DNA from: Anaerolineales bacterium
Lineage (GTDB): Bacteria; Chloroflexota; Anaerolineae; Anaerolineales; Villigracilaceae
DNA length: 64,000 nt
Direction of reading: 5' to 3'
NCBI GenBank assembly: GCA_016744335.1
Contig: JADGEO010000004.1
Coordinates: forward strand, 47,043-111,042
The translations under genes and the position numbers were made by a program. Below are positions 15,829 to 24,454 of the stretch, in pieces. Numbering within the stretch: position 1 is the stretch's first letter; each line of letters opens with the position of its first letter. The notes under the pieces are model-generated. The model saw nothing but the letters and a program-made list of their open reading frames with translations, was not told where the DNA came from and searched no databases.

Positions 15829-17190
15829 ATGTCCCCCTTCTCAAAAATCATCTCCATCTGGCAAGAAGACTCCCTCCTTCGCAGAATTCTAAAAAACTCT
15901 AGCTATCTTTTTAGCAGTAGCACTATCGGCATGGGATTAGCCATGATTCAAAGCATCCTTGCCGCGCGGCTCTTGGGTGTAGCCGAGTTTGGCTTGCTCG
16001 GCATGGTCATGGCATTTGCCTCCTCTATTTATCGCTTGCTCTCATTTCGTATTGGCGAATTGGTTGTTAAATACGGCGGAGAGTATCTGGCCAACGATAG
16101 AAAAGACCGCGCCTCTGCTATTCTTAAAGCTGGGGCATTTACCGAAACTGCTACATCTATCACAGCCTATCTTCTGCTCTACCTCCTTGCCCCTCTCGCA
16201 TCTGAATATATTATAAAAGACCCCGCCGCAACACTCTTCATCCGTTATTATGCGCTCGGACTTCTCGCAAATTTTGTCACAGGCTCATCCGCCGCTCTAC
16301 TACAACTAAGTAACCATTTTCGTTCCCAAGCCCTTATAGGATTAGGTCAAAATATCATCACCCTTAGCATCATCGCTTACGCCTATTTTTCAGATGGCGA
16401 TATTTGGCTCGTTCTCACCGCTTACTTAGCAGGAAAAGTATTCTTTGGTCTTTCGCTAGGATTTTGGGGTCTGCACCGTGCCAACGAATTACTAGGACGT
16501 GGCTGGATGCGCGCGCGTTTCAACTTGCTTCCGCCCCGACGCGAATTCTGGTCTTTTGCATTTGCGAGTAACTTCAGTGGCACAGTGAATCTCATTACCC
16601 GAGACTCCGAAGTGCTTTGGCTAGGTTTTCTCCTCCCCGGCGAAATGGGGAAAATATCAGCAGGCTATTATAAAATCGCCCTTGCCCTCATCAATCTGAT
16701 TTTGATGCCCATCAACCCCTTCATTGCCACTACCTTCCCTGAGATAGCGCGAACAGTGGGTGAAGGTGCTTGGCAGAAGCTCAAAACCCTCCTCAAACGC
16801 CTTACAGCTATTTCTGCTCTATGGACAGTTTCTGTCGGAGTCTTTCTTCTTATTGCAGGCGAATGGCTTATCACCCTCTTCTATGGTGCAGAATACGCCC
16901 CTGCTACTCCCGCCGCATTGATTTTGCTCATCGGTTTCGGCACAGCTAATATCCTCTACTGGAATCGTCCTCTTTTGCTCTCTCTAGGCATGCCGACTTA
17001 TCCACTTAAGGTGATGGTACTCACGGGAATTGCCAAAATTGGCTTAAGTTTCCTCCTCGTTCCCCAATATGGCTATTTAGCGCAAGCCACGCTCATGTCT
17101 GCTTATTTTGTCGTTTCGGTAGGGCTAATTGTGCGAAAAGGGTTGCGTGAAATTAATTTGCGAGCAGAGTTAGAAAGCAAACAGACGTAA
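15829..17190 (+). CDS. Polysaccharide/oligosaccharide flippase (MOP superfamily, Wzx-like)
   Basis: Integral membrane protein of 453 residues with about 12-14 hydrophobic segments, the layout of lipid-linked oligosaccharide flippases. The N-terminal NSSYLFSSSTIGMGLAMIQS and ILAARLLGVAEFGLLGMVMA match the start of Polysacc_synt-type exporters, and the central cytoplasmic RFNLLPPRREFWSFAFASNF loop separates two halves. It would flip the lipid-linked product of the upstream sugar genes to the outside. ATG 15829; the preceding region is pyrimidine-rich with no clear RBS. Substrate unknown. Confidence 0.88.
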   Translation: MSPFSKIISIWQEDSLLRRILKNSSYLFSSSTIGMGLAMIQSILAARLLGVAEFGLLGMVMAFASSIYRLLSFRIGELVVKYGGEYLANDRKDRASAILKAGAFTETATSITAYLLLYLLAPLASEYIIKDPAATLFIRYYALGLLANFVTGSSAALLQLSNHFRSQALIGLGQNIITLSIIAYAYFSDGDIWLVLTAYLAGKVFFGLSLGFWGLHRANELLGRGWMRARFNLLPPRREFWSFAFASNFSGTVNLITRDSEVLWLGFLLPGEMGKISAGYYKIALALINLILMPINPFIATTFPEIARTVGEGAWQKLKTLLKRLTAISALWTVSVGVFLLIAGEWLITLFYGAEYAPATPAALILLIGFGTANILYWNRPLLLSLGMPTYPLKVMVLTGIAKIGLSFLLVPQYGYLAQATLMSAYFVVSVGLIVRKGLREINLRAELESKQT

Positions 17191-17215
17191 TTGAAATAAA
17201 ATTTAACGCAATATA

Positions 17216-17260
17216 AACACGAAGTCCCCGTTCCTTCAAAGGGAACGGGGACTTCGTGTT
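17216..17260. repeat. Perfect 19-bp hairpin between convergent genes
   Basis: Arms AACACGAAGTCCCCGTTCC and its exact complement around a seven-base loop. It lies between the flippase (+) and the HD-GYP gene (-). There is no T-tract on either side, so it may be a palindromic repeat that secondarily stops both transcripts. Confidence 0.7.
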
Positions 17261-17342
17261 AAGTTTACGCCACGCGCCACGCTAGGGATTCAGCACGCAA
17301 GTTAAGAATACGTTTGCTAACCACGCAGCGCGTCCCATCCAC

Positions 17343-18473
17343 TTATTTTTGAACGGGAATATCACCCAATGCCAAAAAGTGCTTCACCACTTCGGGGTCA
17401 AAATGCTTGCCCGACTCTGCACGAATAAACGCACGCGCTTCTTTGGGGGAAGAGCGTTCTCGATATATGCGTTTTGATGTCAGCGCATCCCACACATCTA
17501 CAACGGCAAAAATGCGAGCGGCAATGGGTATCTCTTTTCCCTTCAGGTTTTTTGGATAGCCGGTACCGTCCCATTTTTCATGGTGGCTATAGGGAATGTC
17601 TATAGATGGATGCAAAAAATTGATTTTTTCCAATACGTCTTTTGCTAAATCTGGGTGTACTTCCATAATCAAACGTTCATCTGAACTTAGTGAGCCAGGC
17701 TTCTTTAAAATATGATCAGGAACACCCATTTTGCCAATATCGTGTAATAATGCGCCTCGCTTAATATGTACCAGATCTTCACCACCCATGCCCATTTTTT
17801 TTGCCAACATCTCTGTAAGATAGGTTACTCTTCGAGTATGCCCCTCTGTATCTTTATCTTTTAGCTCAATAAAAGATGCCCAACCTTCTAGCGTTTCATC
17901 ATAAGCAATCATTAACTCTTCGTGCGCTTGTTCTAGACCATCTAAAAGCCGTGCATTGTCTATAGCAACTGTTGCTTGGTTGCCAAAAGCCGAGAGCATT
18001 TCTAAATCACTTGGTTGAAAAAGATTACTACGCACTCGGCTATCTACCAAAACGACCCCAATTATTTTTTCTTTTAGCTTTAGTGGCGCACACATAATAG
18101 AGCGTAGGTTATGCACTACAACGCTCTTTTCTCCTTCAAAACGGGGGTCTTCTTGTGCATCGGAGGTTAAAATTGCTCTGCCTGTTTCAATAACACTACG
18201 AACAATAGTCTGGCTTATAGAAAAATCATTTTCATCTAAATTTTTTTGTGCCATATTGCGCGCCGCTTCGACCATACAGGTACCCTTTTCTTCAAGAAGC
18301 ATAATAAAGCCACGCTCTGCGTTTGTTAGCTCAATCTCCAAATCAAGTACTTTTACTAAAGTCTCTTTTAGCCCTCGAGACGAGTTGATTTCGTGCATCA
18401 CTTGCATTAATGCATCTAGTTGTCGTCTACACACCGACACACGTGTTGGCTCAGCATTGCATTTCTGGTTCAT
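17343..18473 (-). CDS. GAF plus HD-GYP domain cyclic di-GMP phosphodiesterase
   Basis: Signalling protein of 376 residues without membrane segments. Residues about 25-180 form a GAF sensor (ERGFIMLLEE, then LRSIMCAPLKLKEKIIGVVLVDSR). Residues about 190-370 form the HD-GYP domain: EGHTRRV, the HD pair in LLHDIGKMGVPDHIL near residue 243, and HHEKWDGTGYPKNLKG near 295, which is the complete HHExxDGxGYP signature. Metal ligands appear intact, so cyclic di-GMP hydrolysis is likely. The other turnover enzyme in the window is the diguanylate cyclase at 38202. ATG 18473 follows AAGGAG at five-base spacing. Confidence 0.93.
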   Translation of the reverse strand: MNQKCNAEPTRVSVCRRQLDALMQVMHEINSSRGLKETLVKVLDLEIELTNAERGFIMLLEEKGTCMVEAARNMAQKNLDENDFSISQTIVRSVIETGRAILTSDAQEDPRFEGEKSVVVHNLRSIMCAPLKLKEKIIGVVLVDSRVRSNLFQPSDLEMLSAFGNQATVAIDNARLLDGLEQAHEELMIAYDETLEGWASFIELKDKDTEGHTRRVTYLTEMLAKKMGMGGEDLVHIKRGALLHDIGKMGVPDHILKKPGSLSSDERLIMEVHPDLAKDVLEKINFLHPSIDIPYSHHEKWDGTGYPKNLKGKEIPIAARIFAVVDVWDALTSKRIYRERSSPKEARAFIRAESGKHFDPEVVKHFLALGDIPVQK

Positions 18474-18591
18474 TATAACTCCTTAAAACAGGGCTACAGT
18501 CTCCCCATATTTTACTCCTTTTTTTTGAGCTTTTGCGATATTCTAAAGAAGATGAAGTGCCGCATCGCTCGCTTTTTGGGCTTGGTTAGCC

Positions 18592-18795
18592 TTAATTAAC
18601 ATCTTCTTTATCTTTAGGCAGGATTAGTTTTAACCTACGCGCTAATTCCCGCCGCGTTAGCATAATCTTCCGCTTGCACCCTCGGCACTCAAGCCCAATA
18701 TCTGCCCCAAGGCGCGTTACTACCCACTCGTAAGAGCCGCATGGATGTACTTTTTTCATACGAATAATATCGTTCAATTCTAGTTCTGTGAGCAT
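18592..18795 (-). CDS. DUF951 domain small protein
   Basis: A 67-residue protein of the DUF951 family common in Firmicutes and Chloroflexota. MLTELELNDIIRMKKVHPCG matches the family start, and HPCGSYEW plus CRGCKRKIMLTRRE supply two cysteine pairs resembling a zinc ribbon-like knot. Function unknown; in other genomes it often lies near single-strand-binding or translation genes. ATG 18795 has no RBS. A TATAAT box ends only seven bases upstream, so the messenger is probably leaderless. Divergent from surE. Confidence 0.85.
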   Translation of the reverse strand: MLTELELNDIIRMKKVHPCGSYEWVVTRLGADIGLECRGCKRKIMLTRRELARRLKLILPKDKEDVN

Positions 18796-18802
18796 TTGAA
18801 AG

Positions 18803-18830
18803 ATTATACCGCGAGATGACGTGCTATAAT
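18803..18830. promoter_or_regulatory. Divergent -10 boxes for the DUF951 gene and surE
   Basis: A minus-strand TATAAT (18808-18803) lies seven bases before the DUF951 ATG, implying little or no 5' leader. A plus-strand TATAAT (18825-18830) lies 42 bases before the surE ATG. Neither has a good -35 at 17 bp. Confidence 0.45.
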
Positions 18831-18872
18831 TTTGCAATAATTTTCTCAAACTACCTCAAATAAGGACTTTTT

Positions 18873-19631
18873 ATGCATATTCTAATCACCAATGACGATG
18901 GCGTTCACGCCCCGGGGTTGCTCGCCCTAGCACAGGCAATGAAATCTTTCGGAGATATTACCATTCTTGCCCCCAACCGTAATTGGTCGGCATCGGGGCA
19001 CGTTAAGACTTTAGGACGCCCTCTGCGTGTAGATGAGACAACGCTGGTTGATGGCACACCAGCCCTAAGCACGGACGGCGCACCCTCCGATTGTGTTGCG
19101 CTTGCGTTGTTGGGGTTAACTGCTCCCGTTGATTTGGTCGTGAGTGGCATCAATCCCCATGCAAATATCGGTGATGATGTGACCTACTCAGGTACCGTTA
19201 CCTCAGCGATGGAGGCGATAATTGGCGGTGTACCAGGGTTAGCTTTTTCTTTAGAAACAGACCGCACATTAAAAGAACACGATTATGCACCCGCAGGAGA
19301 AATTGCGCGGCGTGTTGCTCAAAAAGTGATAGAGAATGGGTTGCAAAAAGACCTTTTATTAAGTACCAATATCCCCTATTTGCCCTTAGATGAAATCAAG
19401 GGAATCAAAATTACCAAGCAAGGTGAGCGCGTTTATTTAGATGAGTTAGTTAGCAAAACAGATCCTTTTGGTCGCCCCTATTATTGGATTGGCGGCGAGC
19501 ACCCCACTGGAGAAATGCTTCCCGACACTGACTTTGGCGCAATTAACGATGGCTATGTTTCGATTACGCCGTTAAAAATGGATATGACGGCACACGAAAA
19601 AATGAAAGGGCTTAAAGCGTGGGAGTGGTAA
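18873..19631 (+). CDS. surE: 5'-nucleotidase SurE
   Basis: Metal-dependent nucleoside monophosphatase. The N-terminal ILITNDDGVHAPGLLAL has the DD metal-binding pair, LAPNRNWSASGH near residue 32 the conserved P-loop-like segment, and LVVSGINPHANIGDDVTYSGTV near residue 90 the SGxNxGxN-type active site with the serine-glycine-threonine metal site after it. 252 residues is usual. The gene has a TATAAT box upstream and A/G-rich AATAAGGAC seven bases before the ATG. Confidence 0.96.
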   Translation: MHILITNDDGVHAPGLLALAQAMKSFGDITILAPNRNWSASGHVKTLGRPLRVDETTLVDGTPALSTDGAPSDCVALALLGLTAPVDLVVSGINPHANIGDDVTYSGTVTSAMEAIIGGVPGLAFSLETDRTLKEHDYAPAGEIARRVAQKVIENGLQKDLLLSTNIPYLPLDEIKGIKITKQGERVYLDELVSKTDPFGRPYYWIGGEHPTGEMLPDTDFGAINDGYVSITPLKMDMTAHEKMKGLKAWEW

Positions 19632-19677
19632 AAACCCGTAAAATATACGTAGTAAAAGTATTACACAACAGAAAAAT

Positions 19678-20025
19678 ATGCCCCAATTTACTTCACCCCC
19701 AAAAGTGCTCGATTACAACATCCAAGTCTGGGAAGTTGTGCGCCAAATTCCTGTAGGGAAAGTTAGTTCTTATGGGCGCATTGCCAAAATGATTGCCGCA
19801 CCTAGTGTAGAGAAGGAAAAATCTTACAACGCCTTTGGGGCGCGCTGGGTGGGCGGTGCTATGGCTAAATCTCCTGATGATGTGCCTTGGTGGCGGGTTG
19901 TTAACGCACAAGGAAAAATTAGCGCACGCCCTAACGCATTACGACAAAGAGAATTGCTTGAAGCAGAAGGGGTTATTTTCAATGAACGAGAAAGAATAGA
20001 TTTTAAGATTTACTTGTGGGTGTAG
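19678..20025 (+). CDS. atl: Alkyltransferase-like protein (MGMT family without the acceptor cysteine)
   Basis: Small 115-residue protein of the O6-alkylguanine transferase fold. VWEVVRQIPVGKVSSYGRIA is the DNA-binding helix-turn-helix region. ARWVGGAMAKSPDDVPWWRVV replaces the usual PCHRV by PWWRV, so no acceptor cysteine is present. Such proteins bind O6-alkylguanine, flip it out and hand the lesion to nucleotide excision repair. The second tryptophan in place of the common histidine (PWHRV) is unusual. ATG 19678 lies 46 bp after surE on the same strand. Confidence 0.88.
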   Translation: MPQFTSPPKVLDYNIQVWEVVRQIPVGKVSSYGRIAKMIAAPSVEKEKSYNAFGARWVGGAMAKSPDDVPWWRVVNAQGKISARPNALRQRELLEAEGVIFNERERIDFKIYLWV

Positions 20026-20052
20026 TGTGTAAAGATAACTGGCTCAACATGA

Positions 20053-20132
20053 AACTCAACGCAGAGAACACAGAGAAATATGGAGATTTAGTATTTTTCT
20101 CAGCATTAAAAAATTTTCTCTGTGAACTCTGT
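20053..20132. repeat. Intergenic long imperfect inverted repeat (ACAGAG type)
   Basis: Left arm GAACACAGAGAAA-like text and right arm TTTCTCTGTGAACTCTGTG pair imperfectly around an A/T-rich centre. It lies between the convergent atl and holB genes. Confidence 0.6.
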
Positions 20133-20228
20133 GTGTTAGTATGATAGAGATAGGTCGTTTTCAACTGTGATTTTGTGTATGGGGGAGTTACTTGATTTAA
20201 TGGTAAATGATGAGCGCGGAAGGGGGAA

Positions 20229-21218
20229 CTAATTTTTCGGAAAATCTAGCAAGATATTCTCTGCCAATAAACGTGCGTTGACATTGCGCTTGAGTTGTCC
20301 AATCCCTTTTTCGGCACTTTCAAGTAGTCTTTTTGCTTCACTAAAACTGAGTTGTACCGATAAAATATCTATTAGTTCGCGTTGGTCTATATTGACAATG
20401 CTTTTTTTATCCCCCGCGCTGTAGAGCATTACATCTCGCCAAAGAGAGAGCCAGAGAAGGAGTGTGGCACGAAATTCTTCTTTATCTTTCGATAATTTTT
20501 GAGCATAATCAAACTTTTTCACACGAGATGCAGAAAGGAGCATTTTGAATTCTTCTATTGTCTCGCGGCGAAGTTCGAGTTCGGTTTCATCTTGAAGTAA
20601 AGATAATGCATATCCTGGTCTGCCCGAGGAAAGGTGAGCTAGGAATTCAGCTTTATTTTCATCGGCACCTTTTTCGCGGAGATATGTTTCTAGTTTTGGC
20701 GTTGGGACTGGGCGCAGACGCAAAACTTCACAGCGTGAGACAATGGTGGGTAAAAGTTGCTCGGCATTATCGGCTGTGAGAAGAAGAATCACTTTACTGG
20801 GGGCTTCTTCTAGGGTTTTTAAGAGTGCATTTGCTGAACTGGGGTTTGCTTCTTGAAAACGAAGTAAAAGGATGATTTTATATTTTGCCTGATAGGGGGC
20901 AAGTAAAACACTTTTTCGTAATTCACGAATTTGCTCTACTTTTAACATTCCGCCTTCTTTTTCAGCTTGGATGATGCTGAGGTCGGGATGTTGCATCTTT
21001 GCTATTTGACGGCACTCACGACAACTTCCACAAAATGCGCCAGGGGCAGGGGGTTGCACACAAGTTAAGGCACGCGCAAATGCTAAAGCCAGCGACCTGC
21101 GTCCCACCGCGCGCGATCCAGTAAATAGATAGGCGTGACGTTGAGTCCCGTTGGAGACGTGCTGACGGAGCATATCCACTGCCCAGTTGTGTCCAAGTAA
21201 ATTCCAGTTTTCTTTCAT
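20229..21218 (-). CDS. holB: DNA polymerase III, delta prime subunit
   Basis: Clamp-loader subunit of 329 residues. WNLLGHNWAVDMLRQHV begins the AAA+ fold. FTGSRAVGRRSLALAFARAL occupies the Walker A position but lacks the usual lysine, as accepted for delta prime, which need not hydrolyse ATP. CGSCRECRQI is the zinc-binding module, and ANALLKTLEEAP the conserved SRC-preceding helix, with IVSRCEVLRL the SRC motif that stimulates the neighbouring subunit. It is the last gene of the maf-PBP-rsgA-holB run. ATG 21218 lies 8 bases after a palindromic repeat. Confidence 0.92.
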   Translation of the reverse strand: MKENWNLLGHNWAVDMLRQHVSNGTQRHAYLFTGSRAVGRRSLALAFARALTCVQPPAPGAFCGSCRECRQIAKMQHPDLSIIQAEKEGGMLKVEQIRELRKSVLLAPYQAKYKIILLLRFQEANPSSANALLKTLEEAPSKVILLLTADNAEQLLPTIVSRCEVLRLRPVPTPKLETYLREKGADENKAEFLAHLSSGRPGYALSLLQDETELELRRETIEEFKMLLSASRVKKFDYAQKLSKDKEEFRATLLLWLSLWRDVMLYSAGDKKSIVNIDQRELIDILSVQLSFSEAKRLLESAEKGIGQLKRNVNARLLAENILLDFPKN

Positions 21219-21228
21219 TGGTTTTTAT

Positions 21229-21251
21229 GGGATAGGTGCGAGACCTATCCC
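21229..21251. repeat. Palindromic repeat family B variant, copy 4
   Basis: Arms GGGATAGGT and ACCTATCCC around GCGAG, in the short gap between rsgA and holB. It is shorter and more diverged than the other copies. Confidence 0.6.
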
Positions 21252-21259
21252 TACAGTAT

Positions 21260-22180
21260 TTATCTTTTATTTGATAATCCATCTCGCATTCGTAAGAAAG
21301 ATTCGAAGCGTTGCTGGTGTAGTTGCCCATTATTTACAGCTTTTAGCACGGCGCACCCCGGCTCGTGGACGTGGGAGCAGTCGTTGAAACGACATTGTGG
21401 AACGAGAATGGCGATTTCGGGGAAGTAACCATCGAGTTCTTCGGGTTCTGTATCCCAGAGGGCGAGGGATTTCCAGCCAGGGGTATCGGCAACATAGCCA
21501 CCACCTTTAAGGGGGAGAAGTTGGCGGTAGTTGGTTGTATGTTTACCACGATTGAGCGATTGGCTGATTTCTTCAACTTCTAAACCCAACCCTGGTTGCA
21601 TGGTGTTCATTAGGCTCGATTTTCCTACCCCAGAAGGTCCTGCCAGCGCAGAGAGTTTGCCTTCGAGGGTGCCGCGTAGAAGGTCTACGCCTATATTTTT
21701 TTCAGCGGAGGTGTATAGCACTTGATAACCGATTTCTGCATAATGCCCAAAGAGTTTCTTCGCTTTTTCTTCTCCGAGTAAATCAACTTTATTGGCAACA
21801 ATCACCGCGGGGATATTTTGTTGCTCGGCGATAACGAGAAATCTATCTAGCATTCGTAAACGTGGTTTAGGATTGGTGCAAGCAAAGACAAAAACTGCTT
21901 GGTCTGGGTTTGCGAGCAAGATTTGTTTATATACGCCGCGTGGACGCGGGTCCATGCGCACGATGGCTCTTTCTCTGGGGAGTACTTCTTCTATCATTCC
22001 TGTCCCCTCAGGAAAAATACTGATGAGAACACGGTCGCCGACCGCGAGAATATCGCCTTTATGTTTGCCTTGCTTTAAGCGTCCGCGTAACTGACACGAA
22101 ATCAGGTTTTCTTCTGTTTTTACATCAAAAAACCCAGATTGTGATTTTATAACTAATCCAGTATATGTTTTTTCACTCAT
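21260..22180 (-). CDS. rsgA: Ribosome small subunit-dependent GTPase RsgA
   Basis: Circularly permuted GTPase acting in 30S maturation. An OB-fold fills residues about 1-75. The G-motifs come in permuted order: ANKVDLLG (G4) near residue 128, GPSGVGKSSLMN (G1) near residue 180, NRGKHTTNYRQL (G2/switch) and VADTPGWKSL (G3). The C-terminal zinc-binding motif CRFNDCSHVHEPGC is complete. 306 residues is typical. The ATG directly abuts the stop of the penicillin-binding protein gene upstream. Confidence 0.97.
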   Translation of the reverse strand: MSEKTYTGLVIKSQSGFFDVKTEENLISCQLRGRLKQGKHKGDILAVGDRVLISIFPEGTGMIEEVLPRERAIVRMDPRPRGVYKQILLANPDQAVFVFACTNPKPRLRMLDRFLVIAEQQNIPAVIVANKVDLLGEEKAKKLFGHYAEIGYQVLYTSAEKNIGVDLLRGTLEGKLSALAGPSGVGKSSLMNTMQPGLGLEVEEISQSLNRGKHTTNYRQLLPLKGGGYVADTPGWKSLALWDTEPEELDGYFPEIAILVPQCRFNDCSHVHEPGCAVLKAVNNGQLHQQRFESFLRMRDGLSNKR

Positions 22181-24454
22181 TTATGGCTTCTTTGTAGGGA
22201 TTCCGCCGAGCGGCGTGGGCGTTTGGGTAACGCCATAATTACTTTCATACCAATAGAACGCTCGAGGACCTCCATAATAATAGGTTTCAGCAATTCGTCT
22301 AAATGCTGGTGCGGCATAATCAGAGCCTTCGCCAGCATTTTCAAGAACAACGGCAATGGCTATATCGGGTAAACCTGTGTTTTCTTCTGCCATGGTATAA
22401 CCAGCAAACCAAGCGTGGGGTAGGCCATCGCCAGATTCGGCGGTGCCTGTTTTAGCGGCGGTGGGGATGCTATACCCACGCAAGCGGAAGTTAGCTGTTC
22501 CGCGTCTGTCTTCTACGACGCTAATCATCGCATCTTGCAAAACTTGAAGATATTCTGGGGAAAGGGGTAATGTGCCTCGCGCCTCAGGTTTAAATACTGT
22601 CGTTGGGCTACCTGTGAGCGGTTGAATTTCTTCTATAATTTGAGGGCGGTAAAGTGTGCCCCCATTGCCAAGTGCCGCCATAAATACAGCAACCTGTAAA
22701 GGAGTAACAAGTACAGTTCCTTGTCCAATAGCTTGATTTACCGCTTGGATTGCGTCTGTAGGGTCTTCAATTAAACCTTCTGCTTCAGCCACTTGGCCAA
22801 TCCCAGTAGCCTGACCAAGCCCAAATGCACGTGCCATATCGCCAATATCTGTGGTTCTGCCAGATGAGAATAAATCTAGTCCTATATGCCAATAATAGGG
22901 GTTGCAAGATCGCATCAAACTTTCGGATAATGTCAAATCTCCGCTAGGCTTGGTATAGCAAGAATATATATCTAAGGCATTTTCAGGGTCATTTTCATAA
23001 GAGTATTGGATTTCTTGTTGACAATGCTCCCAAGTCCAATCGTGTAGTACGCGGTCTGGCAATTCTACAAAATCGTAGCCACATTCATAAGTTGTATCTG
23101 CTGTATATAAGCCGCTAGAAAGCGCGGCGGAGAAGGGAATCACTTTAAAAACCGAGCCGAGCGGATATTGTCCCTGTGTGGCGCGATTAAGCAAAGGTTG
23201 CTCAGGATCATTAAGAATATCAACCAATCCCTGATTATTAGGGTTAGATGGCTCAAAATAATTGGGGTTAAAATCTGGTGACGAAGCCATAGCGAGAATA
23301 CGCCCTGTCTCAAGTTCTATTACAACTGCTGCTCCACTAAACCCTCTAATTGCGTTTTGAGTATTTATTTGCAAATTTTTATCTAGTGTTAATTGCAAAG
23401 AAGAAGAAGGTTCAGGGTCGCTTTCTGAGAGAAGGGTAACAATTTGCCCATCGGGATTAACCACATAAAGAGAGCCGCCGTGTGTGCCTGAGAGATATTC
23501 TTCTCCCCATTTTTCAATCCCAGCATACCCTACCCGTTCAGTGCCGCTATATCCACGCCGTTGGTATTCTTCTACTTCTTCAGGCGGAATAGAAATCATA
23601 TACCCTACAGTTTGGGGTGCAATACCACCATCAAAATAATAACGCGCCGTGTATGGCGTTGCATAAAGACCACCCAACCCCATATTTAAAATACGCGTGG
23701 CTTCATCTGCCGTTGTTTCCCCTACAGGAATATACCAATCAGCACCTGCATTGGCATAACTTGCCCTAATTTCTTCTGTGGTTCTTCCTGTTAGTTTACT
23801 CAACTCAAAAAGTAATGAGCCTTGATTATTGATATTAATCTGCCCGGGAATAATCCCAAAAGCAACCACATCGGCTTGAGCAACAACAGGCTCATCGTTT
23901 CTTTCATACATATCGCCACGAGAAGGGATTTGATAATCCATTACTAATTTATTGCCACCAACCAACTCGGGCATAATTAATCCTGCATCCCATTGAATAT
24001 GCCACTGTCCATCTTCAAGGGTCAGGTTTGCTACAATATCTCTTGTTAAATTTCCAGCAAGAGCCGTTTCATAAACTACTCTATAAGCAACTTCTGCCGA
24101 ATAAGGATTCATTAACGAAGAAAGAATCTCTGTCTCCATATCCGTTAGGCTCATTTCATTTAGTGCTTCTTTATGTCGTTCTGTAAAATCTTCGCTTGAG
24201 ATAGCATCTTTGCTTAAAGTACTCAACATGCTGTACATTGTTGCGTAATTTTCTACTTTATAAGCTTCAAGATAAATGCCCATAGCGGCACTTGCATCGG
24301 GCGGAGAAGAAACTGTCACACTAGCAGTAGGCAAACTTGAAGTTGCTTCCTCTTCTACAAAGGGGTTAGAACCTGTCCCTTCACTAGAGCAAGCACTTAG
24401 CAGAAATGCCAAAGCCAGAAAAATACTCAAAAATTGATAAGTTTTATTTTTCAT
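22181..24454 (-). CDS. Penicillin-binding protein (transpeptidase) with NTF2-like MecA_N domain, lipoprotein
   Basis: Class B type transpeptidase of 757 residues. MKNKTYQFLSIFLALAFLLS followed by AC gives a lipobox, so it is predicted to be lipid-anchored rather than membrane-spanning. Residues about 55-165 look like the NTF2-like MecA_N domain. The dimerisation domain follows. The transpeptidase domain has YPLGSVFKV (active serine near 432 with SxxK), SLMRSCNPYY (SxN) and AAKTGTAESG (KTG near 666). It cross-links peptidoglycan. It overlaps maf by one base upstream and abuts rsgA downstream. Confidence 0.93.
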   Translation of the reverse strand: MKNKTYQFLSIFLALAFLLSACSSEGTGSNPFVEEEATSSLPTASVTVSSPPDASAAMGIYLEAYKVENYATMYSMLSTLSKDAISSEDFTERHKEALNEMSLTDMETEILSSLMNPYSAEVAYRVVYETALAGNLTRDIVANLTLEDGQWHIQWDAGLIMPELVGGNKLVMDYQIPSRGDMYERNDEPVVAQADVVAFGIIPGQININNQGSLLFELSKLTGRTTEEIRASYANAGADWYIPVGETTADEATRILNMGLGGLYATPYTARYYFDGGIAPQTVGYMISIPPEEVEEYQRRGYSGTERVGYAGIEKWGEEYLSGTHGGSLYVVNPDGQIVTLLSESDPEPSSSLQLTLDKNLQINTQNAIRGFSGAAVVIELETGRILAMASSPDFNPNYFEPSNPNNQGLVDILNDPEQPLLNRATQGQYPLGSVFKVIPFSAALSSGLYTADTTYECGYDFVELPDRVLHDWTWEHCQQEIQYSYENDPENALDIYSCYTKPSGDLTLSESLMRSCNPYYWHIGLDLFSSGRTTDIGDMARAFGLGQATGIGQVAEAEGLIEDPTDAIQAVNQAIGQGTVLVTPLQVAVFMAALGNGGTLYRPQIIEEIQPLTGSPTTVFKPEARGTLPLSPEYLQVLQDAMISVVEDRRGTANFRLRGYSIPTAAKTGTAESGDGLPHAWFAGYTMAEENTGLPDIAIAVVLENAGEGSDYAAPAFRRIAETYYYGGPRAFYWYESNYGVTQTPTPLGGIPTKKP

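Noticed and set aside
17216..17260. Rho-independent bidirectional terminator
   Set aside because: The stem is perfect, but neither side has a U-tract; listed as a palindromic repeat instead.
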